Positions 35,191-43,097 of a stretch of 64,000 nt of DNA are shown piece by piece. The notes beneath the pieces are model-generated. The model was not told the origin of the DNA and did no database searches. It was given only the letters and a program-made list of their open reading frames with translations. Origin of the DNA: Streptomyces sp. V4I2 (lineage in GTDB: Bacteria > Actinomycetota > Actinomycetes > Streptomycetales > Streptomycetaceae); NCBI RefSeq assembly GCF_030817655.1, contig NZ_JAUSZM010000002.1:46252-110251 (forward strand), given 5' to 3'. Position 1 is the first letter of the stretch; each line of letters begins with the position of its first letter. Made by a program: the position numbers and the translations under genes.

Positions 35191-36810
35191 GTGAGCGCCG
35201 GGCGCACGAGGAACGCCGTGGCCTTCACCCGGGCCCACCGCCTCCTGACCGCAACCGTTGTCTGCGGAGCGGTCACCATCGCCGGTATCGGCTTCGCCGG
35301 TTCCTACGCAGCGGTCCGCGAACTCGCCCTCCACAAGGGCTTCGGGAAGTTCAGTTACATCCTCCCGATCGGTATCGACGCCGGTATCTGCGTCCTGCTC
35401 GCCCTCGACCTGCTCCTCACCTGGATCAGGATCCCCTTCCCCCTGCTGCGTCAGACGGCGTGGCTGCTGACGGCGGCGACGATCGCGTTCAACGGCGCGG
35501 CCGCCTGGCCGGACCCACTGGGCGTGGGCATGCACGGCGTCATACCGATCCTGTTCGTGGTCTGTGTGGAAGCGGCCCGGCACGCGATCGGCCGGATCGC
35601 GGACATCACGGCCGACAAGCACATGGAGGGCATACGCCTCACACGCTGGCTGCTGTCCCCCGTGCCGACCTTTCTCCTCTGGCGCCGGATGAAGCTGTGG
35701 GAGCTGCGCTCCTACGAGCAGGCCATCCAGCTGGAACAGGAGCGGCTCGTCTACCAGACGCAGCTGCGTTCGCGTTTCGGCCGCGGCTGGCGCCGCAAGG
35801 CTCCCGTGGAGTCACTGATGCCCCTGCGGCTGGCCCGCTACGGTGTGCCCCTGACAAAAACGGCCCCCTCGGGCCTTGCAGCGGCAGGCATCGAGCCCGG
35901 GCTGGCGCCTGCGGCGCCCCGCCGGCAGACGGAGCCGGAGCGGGCCGAGGCACCGGCGCCAGCCCCGGCCCAGAAGGGCCCGGCGGCGCCCCCCGCCAAG
36001 CAGCGCCACCCGCAACCAAACGACGACGGCTACCCCGCCCCGGAGCAGGAGCACGCGCAGGAGCCGGAACCAAGCCCGCGGGCCGCGCCACCGCGCCAGG
36101 AAACCGTCTACGAGGGCAGCTACGGCCCCTCACACATGCCCGACCCGTCGCACGTGCCCGAGGAACAGTACGAGCAGCAGTCCCAGCCATACGAGCCCAG
36201 CCCGCAAGACACAGACCGCACGCCCACCCCGGACCATCCGGACACCACACACCCGTCAGGCATGGGCAGCCCCCCTGCGCAGGAGCCCGAAGCCCCACCG
36301 CCGGCAGGTGAGCACTCCCCGCAAGAGCCGGCACCGGCACCACGCCTGAATCTCCCGGACCAGACCCGCACCACCCCGGAGAAGGCATCTATGACGAAGG
36401 AACCAGAAGACAGCACACCTGCTCCCGCTCCGTCCCAGCCGACCACCGTCGACCGCTACTACCTGGCCTGGCACACGTTTACGCAGCAGCACGGCCATGA
36501 ACCCCAAGGCAACGAACTCTCGCACCACCTCGCTGAACACAACATCGTCGACCGTGCAGGAGAACCCATCAAGCCCAAGGCGCTGACCCGGTACTTCCTC
36601 GAATTCCGCATCTACACCGCATGGGCCGAACACCGGGCGCACACTCCAAACCCGCCCCTGGACAAAGTCGCCCACGATCTCGCTCAACGGGGCATCAGAG
36701 CGCAGTACAACAAACCCGTCCGGGCGATCGACCTCGTGAAATTCCTCGCCGGCTTCGAACGCCGCTGGAACACACTCAACCACCACAACGGCGCCACCCG
36801 ACCACACTGA
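35191..36810 (+). CDS. DUF2637 membrane protein with disordered C-terminal tail
   Basis: 539 residues, GTG start. The N-terminal 180 residues match the DUF2637 family: four helices with GIGFAGSYAAVRELALHKGFGKF, PIGIDAGICVLLALDLLLTWIRIPFPLLRQ, FNGAAAWPDPLGVGMHGVIP and RIADITADKHMEGIRLTRWLL. The basic segment after it (LWRRMKLWELRSYEQAIQLEQERLVYQ) is cytosolic. Residues about 235-420 are Pro/Glu-rich. The last 120 residues form a small helical domain resembling a plasmid DNA-binding or recruitment module. DUF2637 proteins are frequent on Streptomyces plasmids near transfer genes; function unknown. Confidence 0.72.
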   Translation: MSAGRTRNAVAFTRAHRLLTATVVCGAVTIAGIGFAGSYAAVRELALHKGFGKFSYILPIGIDAGICVLLALDLLLTWIRIPFPLLRQTAWLLTAATIAFNGAAAWPDPLGVGMHGVIPILFVVCVEAARHAIGRIADITADKHMEGIRLTRWLLSPVPTFLLWRRMKLWELRSYEQAIQLEQERLVYQTQLRSRFGRGWRRKAPVESLMPLRLARYGVPLTKTAPSGLAAAGIEPGLAPAAPRRQTEPERAEAPAPAPAQKGPAAPPAKQRHPQPNDDGYPAPEQEHAQEPEPSPRAAPPRQETVYEGSYGPSHMPDPSHVPEEQYEQQSQPYEPSPQDTDRTPTPDHPDTTHPSGMGSPPAQEPEAPPPAGEHSPQEPAPAPRLNLPDQTRTTPEKASMTKEPEDSTPAPAPSQPTTVDRYYLAWHTFTQQHGHEPQGNELSHHLAEHNIVDRAGEPIKPKALTRYFLEFRIYTAWAEHRAHTPNPPLDKVAHDLAQRGIRAQYNKPVRAIDLVKFLAGFERRWNTLNHHNGATRPH

Positions 36811-36829
36811 CCTGAAGCCGCCCGGCGTT

Positions 36830-36976
36830 TCACATGAGGACACCCATGGCCTGGTCCACCGTCGCGTGAGAATCGACGGCATGCCACAGCTGCTCGTTTT
36901 CCTGCTCCAGGCGGGCGATCGCGGCACCGTCCCGTATCCCGTCAGGCAACGACCGCGGCACGCGGGAGGTCGTCAT
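36830..36976 (-). pseudogene. truncated ANTAR-domain regulator
   Basis: 48 codons from ATG 36976. IARLEQENEQLWHAVDSHATVDQAMGVLM is the start of an ANTAR RNA-binding domain; the remaining two helices are missing because a stop follows GVLM. It lies between the end of the Tad/DUF2637 operon and the monooxygenase gene and marks the island's edge. Confidence 0.55.
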
Positions 36977-37082
36977 CACTGGTCTCCATACAGGGGCAAG
37001 GCTCCTCTGTACGCCCGCCCCCCAAGGCAGTACCCGTTCCCAGCCGGATACGGCCACAAGATCACGAAACCGCACTGGAGCA

Positions 37083-38204
37083 TCAGGAGCGACCGAACAG
37101 AGTGACTACGCTCTGCGGTGCCTCCCGGCCGAAGAAGCCCTCCAGATTCCGCGCCGAACGGTCGGCGGCGTCGCCACTACGCGCGAACAGCCGCTCTTCG
37201 TAGGCGGTGAGCGCGGCCTCGGTGTCGAGTTGCTCAACCAGCTCGCTCGCTAGGTCGGCGCCGTCGTACATGGCGAGGTTTGCGCCTTCGCCAGCAAAGG
37301 GTGACATCAGGTGCGCGGCGTCGCCGACGAGCGTGACGCCGGGCACCCTGTCCCATTCAAGCCCGACAGGAAGGGCGTAGATGGGTCGGAGCCACGGTTC
37401 CGCGTCGCTCTCTGTCACGAAGGCGGTGAGCAGCGGCGACCAGCCGTCGAACTCGTCGGCGACTTGACGGAGGCCGGCGGACGGGTCGCCGAAGTCGATC
37501 GACCTCATCCACGTCTCGGGCTTGTTCAGCGCCACGTATCCGCGCACGTGCCCGTCGGCGTAACGATGGGCGATAATGCCTTTGCCCGGCGCGACCGCCA
37601 TCAACGTGCCACTGCCGATCGCGGTCACGCTCGCCCGATGGTTCTGGCCGCCCGAGGTGAGGGCGGTCTCGAGGAAGCAGGTTCCGCTGTAGACAGGCTC
37701 GGCGGGGGTGAGCAGCGGACGCACCTTCGACCAGGCACCGTCCGCGCCGATGACGATGTCGGCGCGCGTGGCGGAACCTTCCGCGAAGGTGAGGACGTAG
37801 CCGCCCTTGGGACGGTGCCGGATCGAGGCGAGCTTGTGACCCCACCTGATCGTCCCGGGCGCGAGCGAGTCGATGAGCAGGCGCCTGAGTTCGCCACGAT
37901 CCACCTCTGGACGGGCCGAACCGGGGTCCGCAGGCATGTCGAAAAGGATCGTGCCGTGGCGGTCCACCACACGTTTGGCGTCCTCGCCCGGTCGGACCAG
38001 AGTGAGGAACTCGTCGTACAGACCAGCTGTGCGAATCGCGACCTTTCCGGTCTCTTCGTGGATGTCAAGCAGGCCGCCCTGCGCGCGGGTCGTCGCCGAA
38101 GCCTCACCCTCGTAGACCGTCGCGGCGACGCCGTGAGCCTGAAGTACCCGGGCGAGCGTCAGCCCGCCCAGTCCCGCTCCGACAATGGCGATGGTCTTCT
38201 GCAT
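37083..38204 (-). CDS. TetX-like FAD-dependent monooxygenase
   Basis: 373 residues, ATG with GGAG upstream. The N-terminal Rossmann motif GAGLGGLTLARVLQAHGVAATVYEG, the GGLLDIHEETG loop, DRGELRRLLIDSL, GADGAWSKVRPLL and GDAAHLMSPFAGEGANLAMYDGADLA match the TetX branch of class A flavin monooxygenases, including the GG-x-LD-[LI]-H signature. It could hydroxylate a tetracycline-like or other aromatic antibiotic. Substrate cannot be read from sequence. An 18-bp dyad lies 18 bases upstream of the start. Confidence 0.78.
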   Translation of the reverse strand: MQKTIAIVGAGLGGLTLARVLQAHGVAATVYEGEASATTRAQGGLLDIHEETGKVAIRTAGLYDEFLTLVRPGEDAKRVVDRHGTILFDMPADPGSARPEVDRGELRRLLIDSLAPGTIRWGHKLASIRHRPKGGYVLTFAEGSATRADIVIGADGAWSKVRPLLTPAEPVYSGTCFLETALTSGGQNHRASVTAIGSGTLMAVAPGKGIIAHRYADGHVRGYVALNKPETWMRSIDFGDPSAGLRQVADEFDGWSPLLTAFVTESDAEPWLRPIYALPVGLEWDRVPGVTLVGDAAHLMSPFAGEGANLAMYDGADLASELVEQLDTEAALTAYEERLFARSGDAADRSARNLEGFFGREAPQSVVTLFGRS

Positions 38205-38221
38205 GCTGCGCTCCTCTGCAG

Positions 38222-38239
38222 CGCCGACACGCGTCGGCG
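38222..38239. promoter_or_regulatory. 18-bp dyad upstream of the TetX-like gene
   Basis: CGCCGAC-ACGC-GTCGGCG, perfect 7-bp arms, between the TetX-like start codon (38204) and its upstream region. Likely operator for an unlinked repressor. Confidence 0.4.
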
Positions 38240-38502
38240 ACGGTCAGCGCCGGAAGCGGACACAATGTCCGGCCCCGGCAAGGAGACGCTCACCGATCAG
38301 AACCATCTGCATCGATGTACGAGCGATGCCCGGCAGACGGACCCGCGGGACATCGTTTTTCGCGACCCCGTGACTATAGCCCCGCATCCACCCCGCAGAG
38401 ACCGGAGCCGCTCACACTGCGACACACCACACCCGCCACGCTCATCCCCGACAACCGCCCCGACCGGCCCGGCAGTGTCGCAGGGCGTGGATGTCCACGT
38501 GA

Positions 38503-39045
38503 TGAACTACGGGCTGCCCGCGGCCTGTCCCCCGACACCGAGGCGGGGTGGCCGGTTGCGTGACGACCGGCAGGCGATCGACACAATCGCGTGGAAGTAC
38601 CGCACGGGCTCGCCCTGGACGGACCTTCCGGCGGAGTACGGCTCGTGGAAGGGCACTCACAAGGGGCCGCGGATGTGGGCGATGGATGTCACCTGGGAGC
38701 GGATCTTCACCGCTCTGGTCGCCCAGACCCACGCCGAGGGTGAGGGTGAGCTGGACTGGGTCGTCGCGGTCGGCTCCACCGTCGTGCGTGCGCATCAGCA
38801 CGCCGTCGGGGCTCGCAGGGCTCCGGCCGGCGAGCCACACCACCATGCCCTCGGACGGTCCCGCGGCAGACTGAGTACGAAGGCCCACCAGTCTTCGACC
38901 GCGTCGCACATCGCCAGTGCGACACGGTGGAACGCTGCATCAACAAGATCAAGCAGTGGCGGGGGTCGGCCGCCCGCCGTGACAGACGGCCACTGTCTGC
39001 CTGGCTGGACTCCACATCGCAAGCATCGCCCCTCGCCGGGTGGTA
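38503..39045 (+). pseudogene. IS5-family transposase relic with central deletion
   Basis: The first part reads RRGGRLRDDRQAIDTIAWKYRTGSPWTDLP, VTWERIFTALVAQTH and WVVAVGSTVVRAHQHAVGAR in one frame, matching the N-terminal half of IS5 transposases. At about 38890 the frame changes to VFDRVAHRQCDTVERCINKIKQWRG, the C-terminal part. The middle catalytic segment is missing. The ends were not delimited. Confidence 0.7.
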
Positions 39046-39104
39046 GTGCGGAGCCCGGCCTGGCTGATGCACCGCCAGCTGGTCCGCGCCCAGGGGCGGT
39101 TACC

Positions 39105-39164
39105 AGACTTCATCGTGGCGATCGCGGTGTCCGCGATGATGGTGCGGCGGTCAGGGCTGAACAT
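39105..39164 (-). pseudogene. 5' stub of a divergent TetR-type regulator
   Basis: From ATG 39164 the minus strand reads MFSPDRRTIIADTAIATM, the typical opening of a TetR-family repressor, then continues into unrelated DNA next to the IS5 relic. The rest of the gene has been lost. Its operator-like dyad begins one base after the start codon. Confidence 0.45.
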
Positions 39165-39165
39165 G

Positions 39166-39209
39166 CCTTGACTCCGCAGTTGCAGAGTCAAGGCTCCGTA
39201 ACTGCGGAG
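39166..39209. promoter_or_regulatory. overlapping operator dyads between the TetR stub and the monooxygenase
   Basis: A 28-bp near-perfect palindrome (39166-39193; arms CCTTGACTCCGCA and TGCAGAGTCAAGG, one mismatch) overlaps a second dyad with perfect 10-bp arms CTCCGCAGTT (39172-39181) and AACTGCGGAG (39200-39209). The position suits autoregulation by the former TetR protein and control of the gene at 39240. Confidence 0.6.
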
Positions 39210-39239
39210 GGTGCTCGAACCGAACGGAAGTGGTGTTCC

Positions 39240-40421
39240 ATGCCGAAACGTCACGCGGTGGTGGCCGGGGCCGGAATCGGCGGTCTTACGGCCGCCATCG
39301 CACTGCACCGCCGCGGCTGGCACGTCACCGTCTGCGAACGCGCCCCCGAACCCCCCACCACCGGCGCCGGCATCGGCCTCGCCCCCAACGCCCTGCGCGC
39401 ACTCGACACCATCGGCATCGACGCCGCCCGCGCTGCCGGCAGCGCCGTACCCACGACGATGGGCCTCCGCCGCTCGGACGGCCAGTGGCTCGCCCGGACC
39501 GACACCGCGGACATGGCCGCCCGCTACGGCATACCCCCGATCGCCGTCCCGCGCCCGGCCCTCAGCGCCGCCCTGGCCGCCGCCCTGCCGCCGGAGGCCC
39601 TCCGCTACGGCACCGCCGTGACCGGCGTAGACGACGCCACGGGCCACCCGACCGTCCGTACGACAGTCGCCCCTGACCTTCCCGCCGACCTGGTCGTCGC
39701 CGCCGACGGCATCCACAGCCCGCTGCGCCACGCATACTTCCCCGCCCACCCCGGCCTGCACTACATCGGCGAGACCGCCTGGCGAACCATCGTGGAAGCC
39801 CCGGACCTCCGGATACCGGCCATGAGCGAGACCTGGGGACGGGGCGAACGGTTCGGCGTGACCCCGCTCTCCGACGGCCGGTTGTACCTCTACGCCACCG
39901 CAGTCGTCCCGGCCGGCACCCGGTCAGCCGACCCCCGCGCCGAACTCCGCCACCGCTTCGGCTCGTGGCACGACCCGATTCCGGCCCTGCTGGACCGCGT
40001 CGGCCGCCTCCACCCCGCCGAGGTCCTCCAGAACGACCTCTACGACCTGGCCGCCCCGCTCCCCCACCTGCACCACGGCCGGATCGCCTGGCTCGGCGAC
40101 GCCGCCCACGCCATGGCCCCCAACCTCGGCCAGGGCGGCTGCCAGGCCATCGAGGACGCGGTGGTCCTCGCCCACCTGGTGCCCGCCGCAGACAGCGCAG
40201 ACAGCACCGACGCCGTCCCGGCCGCCCTCGCCGCGTACACCGCTGCCCGCCGCGACCGCACCGACGCCGTCCGCGTCCGCGCCCGCCGGATCGGCCGACT
40301 GGGCGCCCTCAGTAACCCGCTCGCGGTGACGGCCCGCGACCTCACGGTCCGTGCCACCCCCGACCGCCTGGCCCTGCGCGGCATGGACGACCTCTTCAAC
40401 GGCTTCCGCCTCCCTGGGTAA
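39240..40421 (+). CDS. FAD-dependent aromatic-type monooxygenase
   Basis: 393 residues from ATG 39240 (CGGAAG upstream). It has GAGIGGLTAAIALHRRGWHVTVCERA, the DG motif VVAADGIHSPLRHAYF, and GDAAHAMAPNLGQGGCQAIEDAVVLAHL, the standard PHBH-type flavin monooxygenase signatures. The C-terminal end RDLTVRATPDRLALRGMDDLFNGF fits the same family. It is not close to the TetX-like gene at 37083 in detail. Loss of its divergent TetR repressor may make it constitutive. Confidence 0.8.
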   Translation: MPKRHAVVAGAGIGGLTAAIALHRRGWHVTVCERAPEPPTTGAGIGLAPNALRALDTIGIDAARAAGSAVPTTMGLRRSDGQWLARTDTADMAARYGIPPIAVPRPALSAALAAALPPEALRYGTAVTGVDDATGHPTVRTTVAPDLPADLVVAADGIHSPLRHAYFPAHPGLHYIGETAWRTIVEAPDLRIPAMSETWGRGERFGVTPLSDGRLYLYATAVVPAGTRSADPRAELRHRFGSWHDPIPALLDRVGRLHPAEVLQNDLYDLAAPLPHLHHGRIAWLGDAAHAMAPNLGQGGCQAIEDAVVLAHLVPAADSADSTDAVPAALAAYTAARRDRTDAVRVRARRIGRLGALSNPLAVTARDLTVRATPDRLALRGMDDLFNGFRLPG

Positions 40422-40501
40422 CATGCACCCGCGAACTTCTGCCAAAAGCGGCGCCACCGACCCCACCGACGCCTCCGGCAAGCACGGCGACCACTGCTGC
40501 A

Positions 40502-41356
40502 GGCACTGTCAACTTGTGGGGCTGAGGGGTAGTTGGGGCGGGCTGGGGTGATCGTGTCGCCGGTGCTGCATCCGTCAGGCATCCGCGGCGGCGCAGCCGG
40601 TGACGATGCGCCAGGTGGTGAAGCGGTGGTGCCTTTCGGTGCGGTAGTCGTGGGCGGTGAAACAGTGGCGGCGGGGTCGGAAGTGGGGTGAGATGCCGCT
40701 GAACGCGGCGAGGAATCTCTGCGCTCCGCCGACGCTGCGGAAGCCTTTCATGGCCTGTTCGCGCTGCCGGGTCGGTTGGTGGGAGTTTTCGGCGCGGTTG
40801 TTCAGGCCTTTGTGGGAGCGGTGCTCGACCGAGGGCATGACCTCGCGGTGGGCGGCGCCGTAGGAGCGGAGCTTGTCGGTGACGACCACCCGCGGCACGG
40901 ACCCGGTCTTCATGAGGAGCCGGCGGAAGAATCGCCTGGCCGCGGTCTTGTCACGCCGGTTCTGGACCAGGATGTCGAGGACGTTGCCGTCCTGGTCGAC
41001 GGCCCGCCACAGGTACTTCTGCTCGCCATTGATCTTGATGAAGACCTCGTCCAGGTGCCACTTGTCACCGGGCCGGGGACGCCTGCGGCGCAGGGAGTTG
41101 GCGTAGGCCTGCCCGAACTTGAGACACCAGCGGCGGATGCTCTCGTAGGACACGATCACGCCGCGCTCCAGCATCAGCTCCTCGACCTCACGGAAGCTGA
41201 GCGGGAACCGGAAGTACAGCCACACACAGTGCGAGATGATCTCCACCGGGTACCGGTGCCCCTTGTACGACGGAGACGCGGACGACACGGGCGATCCCCT
41301 CCCGACACGATCAACCACATGATCATCCCACCCCGCCCAGCCAACGTGACAATGCC
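40502..41356 (-). mobile_element. IS6-family insertion sequence
   Basis: A single transposase gene is bounded by GGCACTGTCAAC at 40502 and the complement of 41345-41356 (GGCATTGTCACG). The right end sits directly inside an IS3-type element. The 8-bp flanks (ctgctgca and caatgccc) differ, so an adjacent deletion after insertion is likely. Confidence 0.8.
40575..41288 (-). CDS. IS6-family transposase
   Basis: 237 residues, normal for the family, from GTG 41288. It has YKGHRYPVEIISHCVWLYFRFPLSFREVEELMLERG at the N-terminus and the DDE core WHLDEVFIKINGEQKYLWRAVD, VVTDKLRSYGAAHRE and NRAENSHQPTRQRE. The frame continues upstream into the neighbouring IS3 fragment, which is an artefact. It appears intact. 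Confidence 0.88.
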   Translation of the reverse strand: MSSASPSYKGHRYPVEIISHCVWLYFRFPLSFREVEELMLERGVIVSYESIRRWCLKFGQAYANSLRRRRPRPGDKWHLDEVFIKINGEQKYLWRAVDQDGNVLDILVQNRRDKTAARRFFRRLLMKTGSVPRVVVTDKLRSYGAAHREVMPSVEHRSHKGLNNRAENSHQPTRQREQAMKGFRSVGGAQRFLAAFSGISPHFRPRRHCFTAHDYRTERHHRFTTWRIVTGCAAADA

Positions 41357-41606
41357 CAATGCCCTGATGGAGAGCACGATCGGCCTGTACAAGACCGAGC
41401 TCATCAAGCCCCGACGGCCCTGGAAGTCGCTCTCCCAGGTCGAGTTGGCCACCGCAGAGTGGGTCGACTGGTACAACCACCGCCGACTCCACGGTGAGAT
41501 AGGGCACGTTCCGCCCGTCGAGTACGAAGCCAACCACTACATGGAATCCACGAAACCCCAGGTCACAACCATAATCTGAGATCTCTATCGAACCCGGGGC
41601 GGTTCA
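41357..41606 (+). pseudogene. 3' fragment of an IS3-type element (undamaged copy of the orfB end)
   Basis: 250 bases match 48607-48862 of the full IS3 element nearby, differing essentially by a 5-bp duplication present only in that copy. It encodes [49 protein letters not shown] to the orfB stop, followed by the right terminal repeat. The 5' part was removed at the IS6 junction. Confidence 0.85.
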
Positions 41607-41740
41607 ACCTGCCCAAAGGCACAAACCTGTCGACGTTCAGCCAGGACGACCTTGACGCCATCGCGACGAAACTCAACAACCGGCCGCGCAAGTGCCTGGG
41701 ATTCCGAACACCAGCCGAGAGTGTTGCCTTGACCGGTTGA
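41607..41740 (+). pseudogene. C-terminal fragment of an IS30-family transposase
   Basis: Reads [44 protein letters not shown] before a stop at 41738-41740, the characteristic IS30 C-terminus. The upstream part is gone at the IS3 end. Confidence 0.8.
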
Positions 41741-41747
41741 ATCTAAG

Positions 41748-42439
41748 GCGCAGTACTTCACCAGCGGTGGCAAGGGAGTCGCGCCGCATCTGCTCTGGGA
41801 TCCCTTCACGGGCAGGACCGCCCAGTTCTACCCGGCGAACAGCCGGTCCAAGTCGGTCGTCGATCTCGCAGGCGGCACCCGGACCAACCGCACCGGGAAG
41901 GTGTGTCTCCAAGTCGAGACGCTGTTCTTCCCGTACTGCCGCGTGAACGGGAAGTCGTACGCGACCATCCGGGACACTCCGGCCAAGGGCCTCGACAAGA
42001 TCCTCGCCTGGGCCCGGAGTTGGGGGGTCCCGGACACCTGGCCGATGGGTGCCCGACCTGGAAGGCGAACCGCAGCGAGCACACCTGGGAGACGGAGGGC
42101 GGGCACTACGGCCACGGCCAGACGCCCGAGAACACGCACACGGACCCGGGCCCTATGCCGAAGCTGCCGACCGCCACGTCGACGACGCCTAAGCCGGGCC
42201 CGCCGGCGTTCCCCGGCCGAAGCGCGTTCGGGCCCGGCAAGTCGAACACCTCGATCCTCCTGCTGGGCCAGCAGCTCGTGCGCAAGGGCTACGGCAAGCA
42301 CTACCGCGTCGGCCCGTCCCGCGACTGGGGTGAGGCGGACCGCCTCAACGTCGTCGACTTCCAGCACGCCCAGAAGTGGACCGGCTCCGACGCCGACGGC
42401 TACCCCGGCCCGGAGACCTGGCGCCGTCTCTTCGCCTGA
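41748..42439 (+). pseudogene. amidase-like endolysin relic with peptidoglycan-binding tail
   Basis: Truncated at its N-terminus by the IS30 fragment. The first frame gives LLWDPFTGRTAQFYP, LAGGTRTNRTGKVCLQVETLF and LDKILAWARSWGVPDTWPMG. At about 42050 a missing C shifts the frame to CPTWKANRSEHTWETEGGHYGHGQTPENTHTDPG, the conserved C-terminal block of actinophage amidases with His and Asp residues. A peptidoglycan-binding module (LGQQLVRKGYGKHYRVGPSRDWGEADRLNVVDFQHAQKWTG) ends the gene. A holin-like gene follows, so this is a prophage lysis remnant. Confidence 0.65.
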
Positions 42440-42470
42440 TCCCCCTGACCAGCTCAAGGAGCACATCCCC

Positions 42471-42725
42471 ATGAACCTCTACGCCTCGCTGCTGCGCACG
42501 GGCGTCCCGGCCGCGGTCGGCTGGCTCGTCGCGGTGGCCCTCCGCCACGGACTCGATCTCAACGCCACGGCCATCACGGGAGTCCTGACCCCGGTCGCCA
42601 CCTTCTCCTACTACGGCGTCTTCCGGCTCGCCGAGGAGCACCTGTCGCCTCGGTTCGGCTGGCTGCTCGGCTTCGCCCGCCCGCCGAAGTACGAGAGCGC
42701 GCCGCTCACGCTGTCGCGCACCTGA
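42471..42725 (+). CDS. small holin-like membrane protein
   Basis: 84 residues, ATG with AAGGAG at 9 bases. Two hydrophobic segments (VPAAVGWLVAVALRHG and AITGVLTPVATFSYYGVFRLAEEH) and a charged tail. Streptomyces phage and prophage lysis cassettes often carry such a protein directly after the endolysin. Intact, but its partner is broken. Confidence 0.6.
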   Translation: MNLYASLLRTGVPAAVGWLVAVALRHGLDLNATAITGVLTPVATFSYYGVFRLAEEHLSPRFGWLLGFARPPKYESAPLTLSRT

Positions 42726-42770
42726 CCCCGGATGGGGTGACGTCGAGCAGCCCGTGAGTCAGCATGGAAG

Positions 42771-42797
42771 AAGGCCCCGGCTCGCGGCGGGGGCTTT
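42771..42797 (+). terminator. hairpin terminator after the holin-like gene
   Basis: AAGGCCCC and GGGGCTTT pair across a GC-rich loop (one G-T pair), 45 bases after the stop at 42725. Confidence 0.55.
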
Positions 42798-42894
42798 CAG
42801 CCGTACCGCGCGTGGCGGAAGGTGCTGCCCTCCTCGGCGACCGCACTTGCCTCGTTGCCGAGCGAGTGGGGTCTCCCCAGGGGCACGGTAGCTC

Positions 42895-43005
42895 TTCAAC
42901 AGCGGGACGCATAACGACCTGACGGAGGGCCCCATCGACGCCTCGGTAAGCAACTCCGTCGGTTTCGGCGGCCACAACGTCGCCCTCGCGTTATGCAAGC
43001 CCTGA
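42895..43005 (+). pseudogene. C-terminal scrap of a beta-ketoacyl synthase
   Basis: Reads FNSGTHNDLTEGPIDASVSN then SVGFGGHNVALALCKP and a stop. The SNS-[VF]-GFGGHN motif is the C-terminal His signature of FabF-type ketosynthases. Only about 36 codons survive with no start. Confidence 0.65.
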
Positions 43006-43038
43006 AGCCAGCCAGATCCCCTACCTCAACGACCGTCC

Positions 43039-43072
43039 GGTGCCCGGCCTCCCCCGGTGGAAGCCGGGCACC
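43039..43072. terminator. hairpin terminator upstream of convergent gene end
   Basis: GGTGCCCGGC (43039-43048) and GCCGGGCACC (43063-43072), perfect 10-bp arms and 14-base loop, 26 bases beyond the stop of the leftward gene at 43098. Confidence 0.65.
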
Positions 43073-43097
43073 GCACGTTGTACCGGAGGACCTGACG

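Noticed and set aside
37311..39239. Long plus-strand open frame joined upstream of the flavin monooxygenase at 39240
   Set aside because: It runs antisense through the TetX-like gene and in frame through an IS5 relic; the real start is ATG 39240 after the operator region.
40776..41356. Plus-strand frame running into the IS3 fragment
   Set aside because: Antisense to the IS6 transposase; only the part after 41357 has homology.
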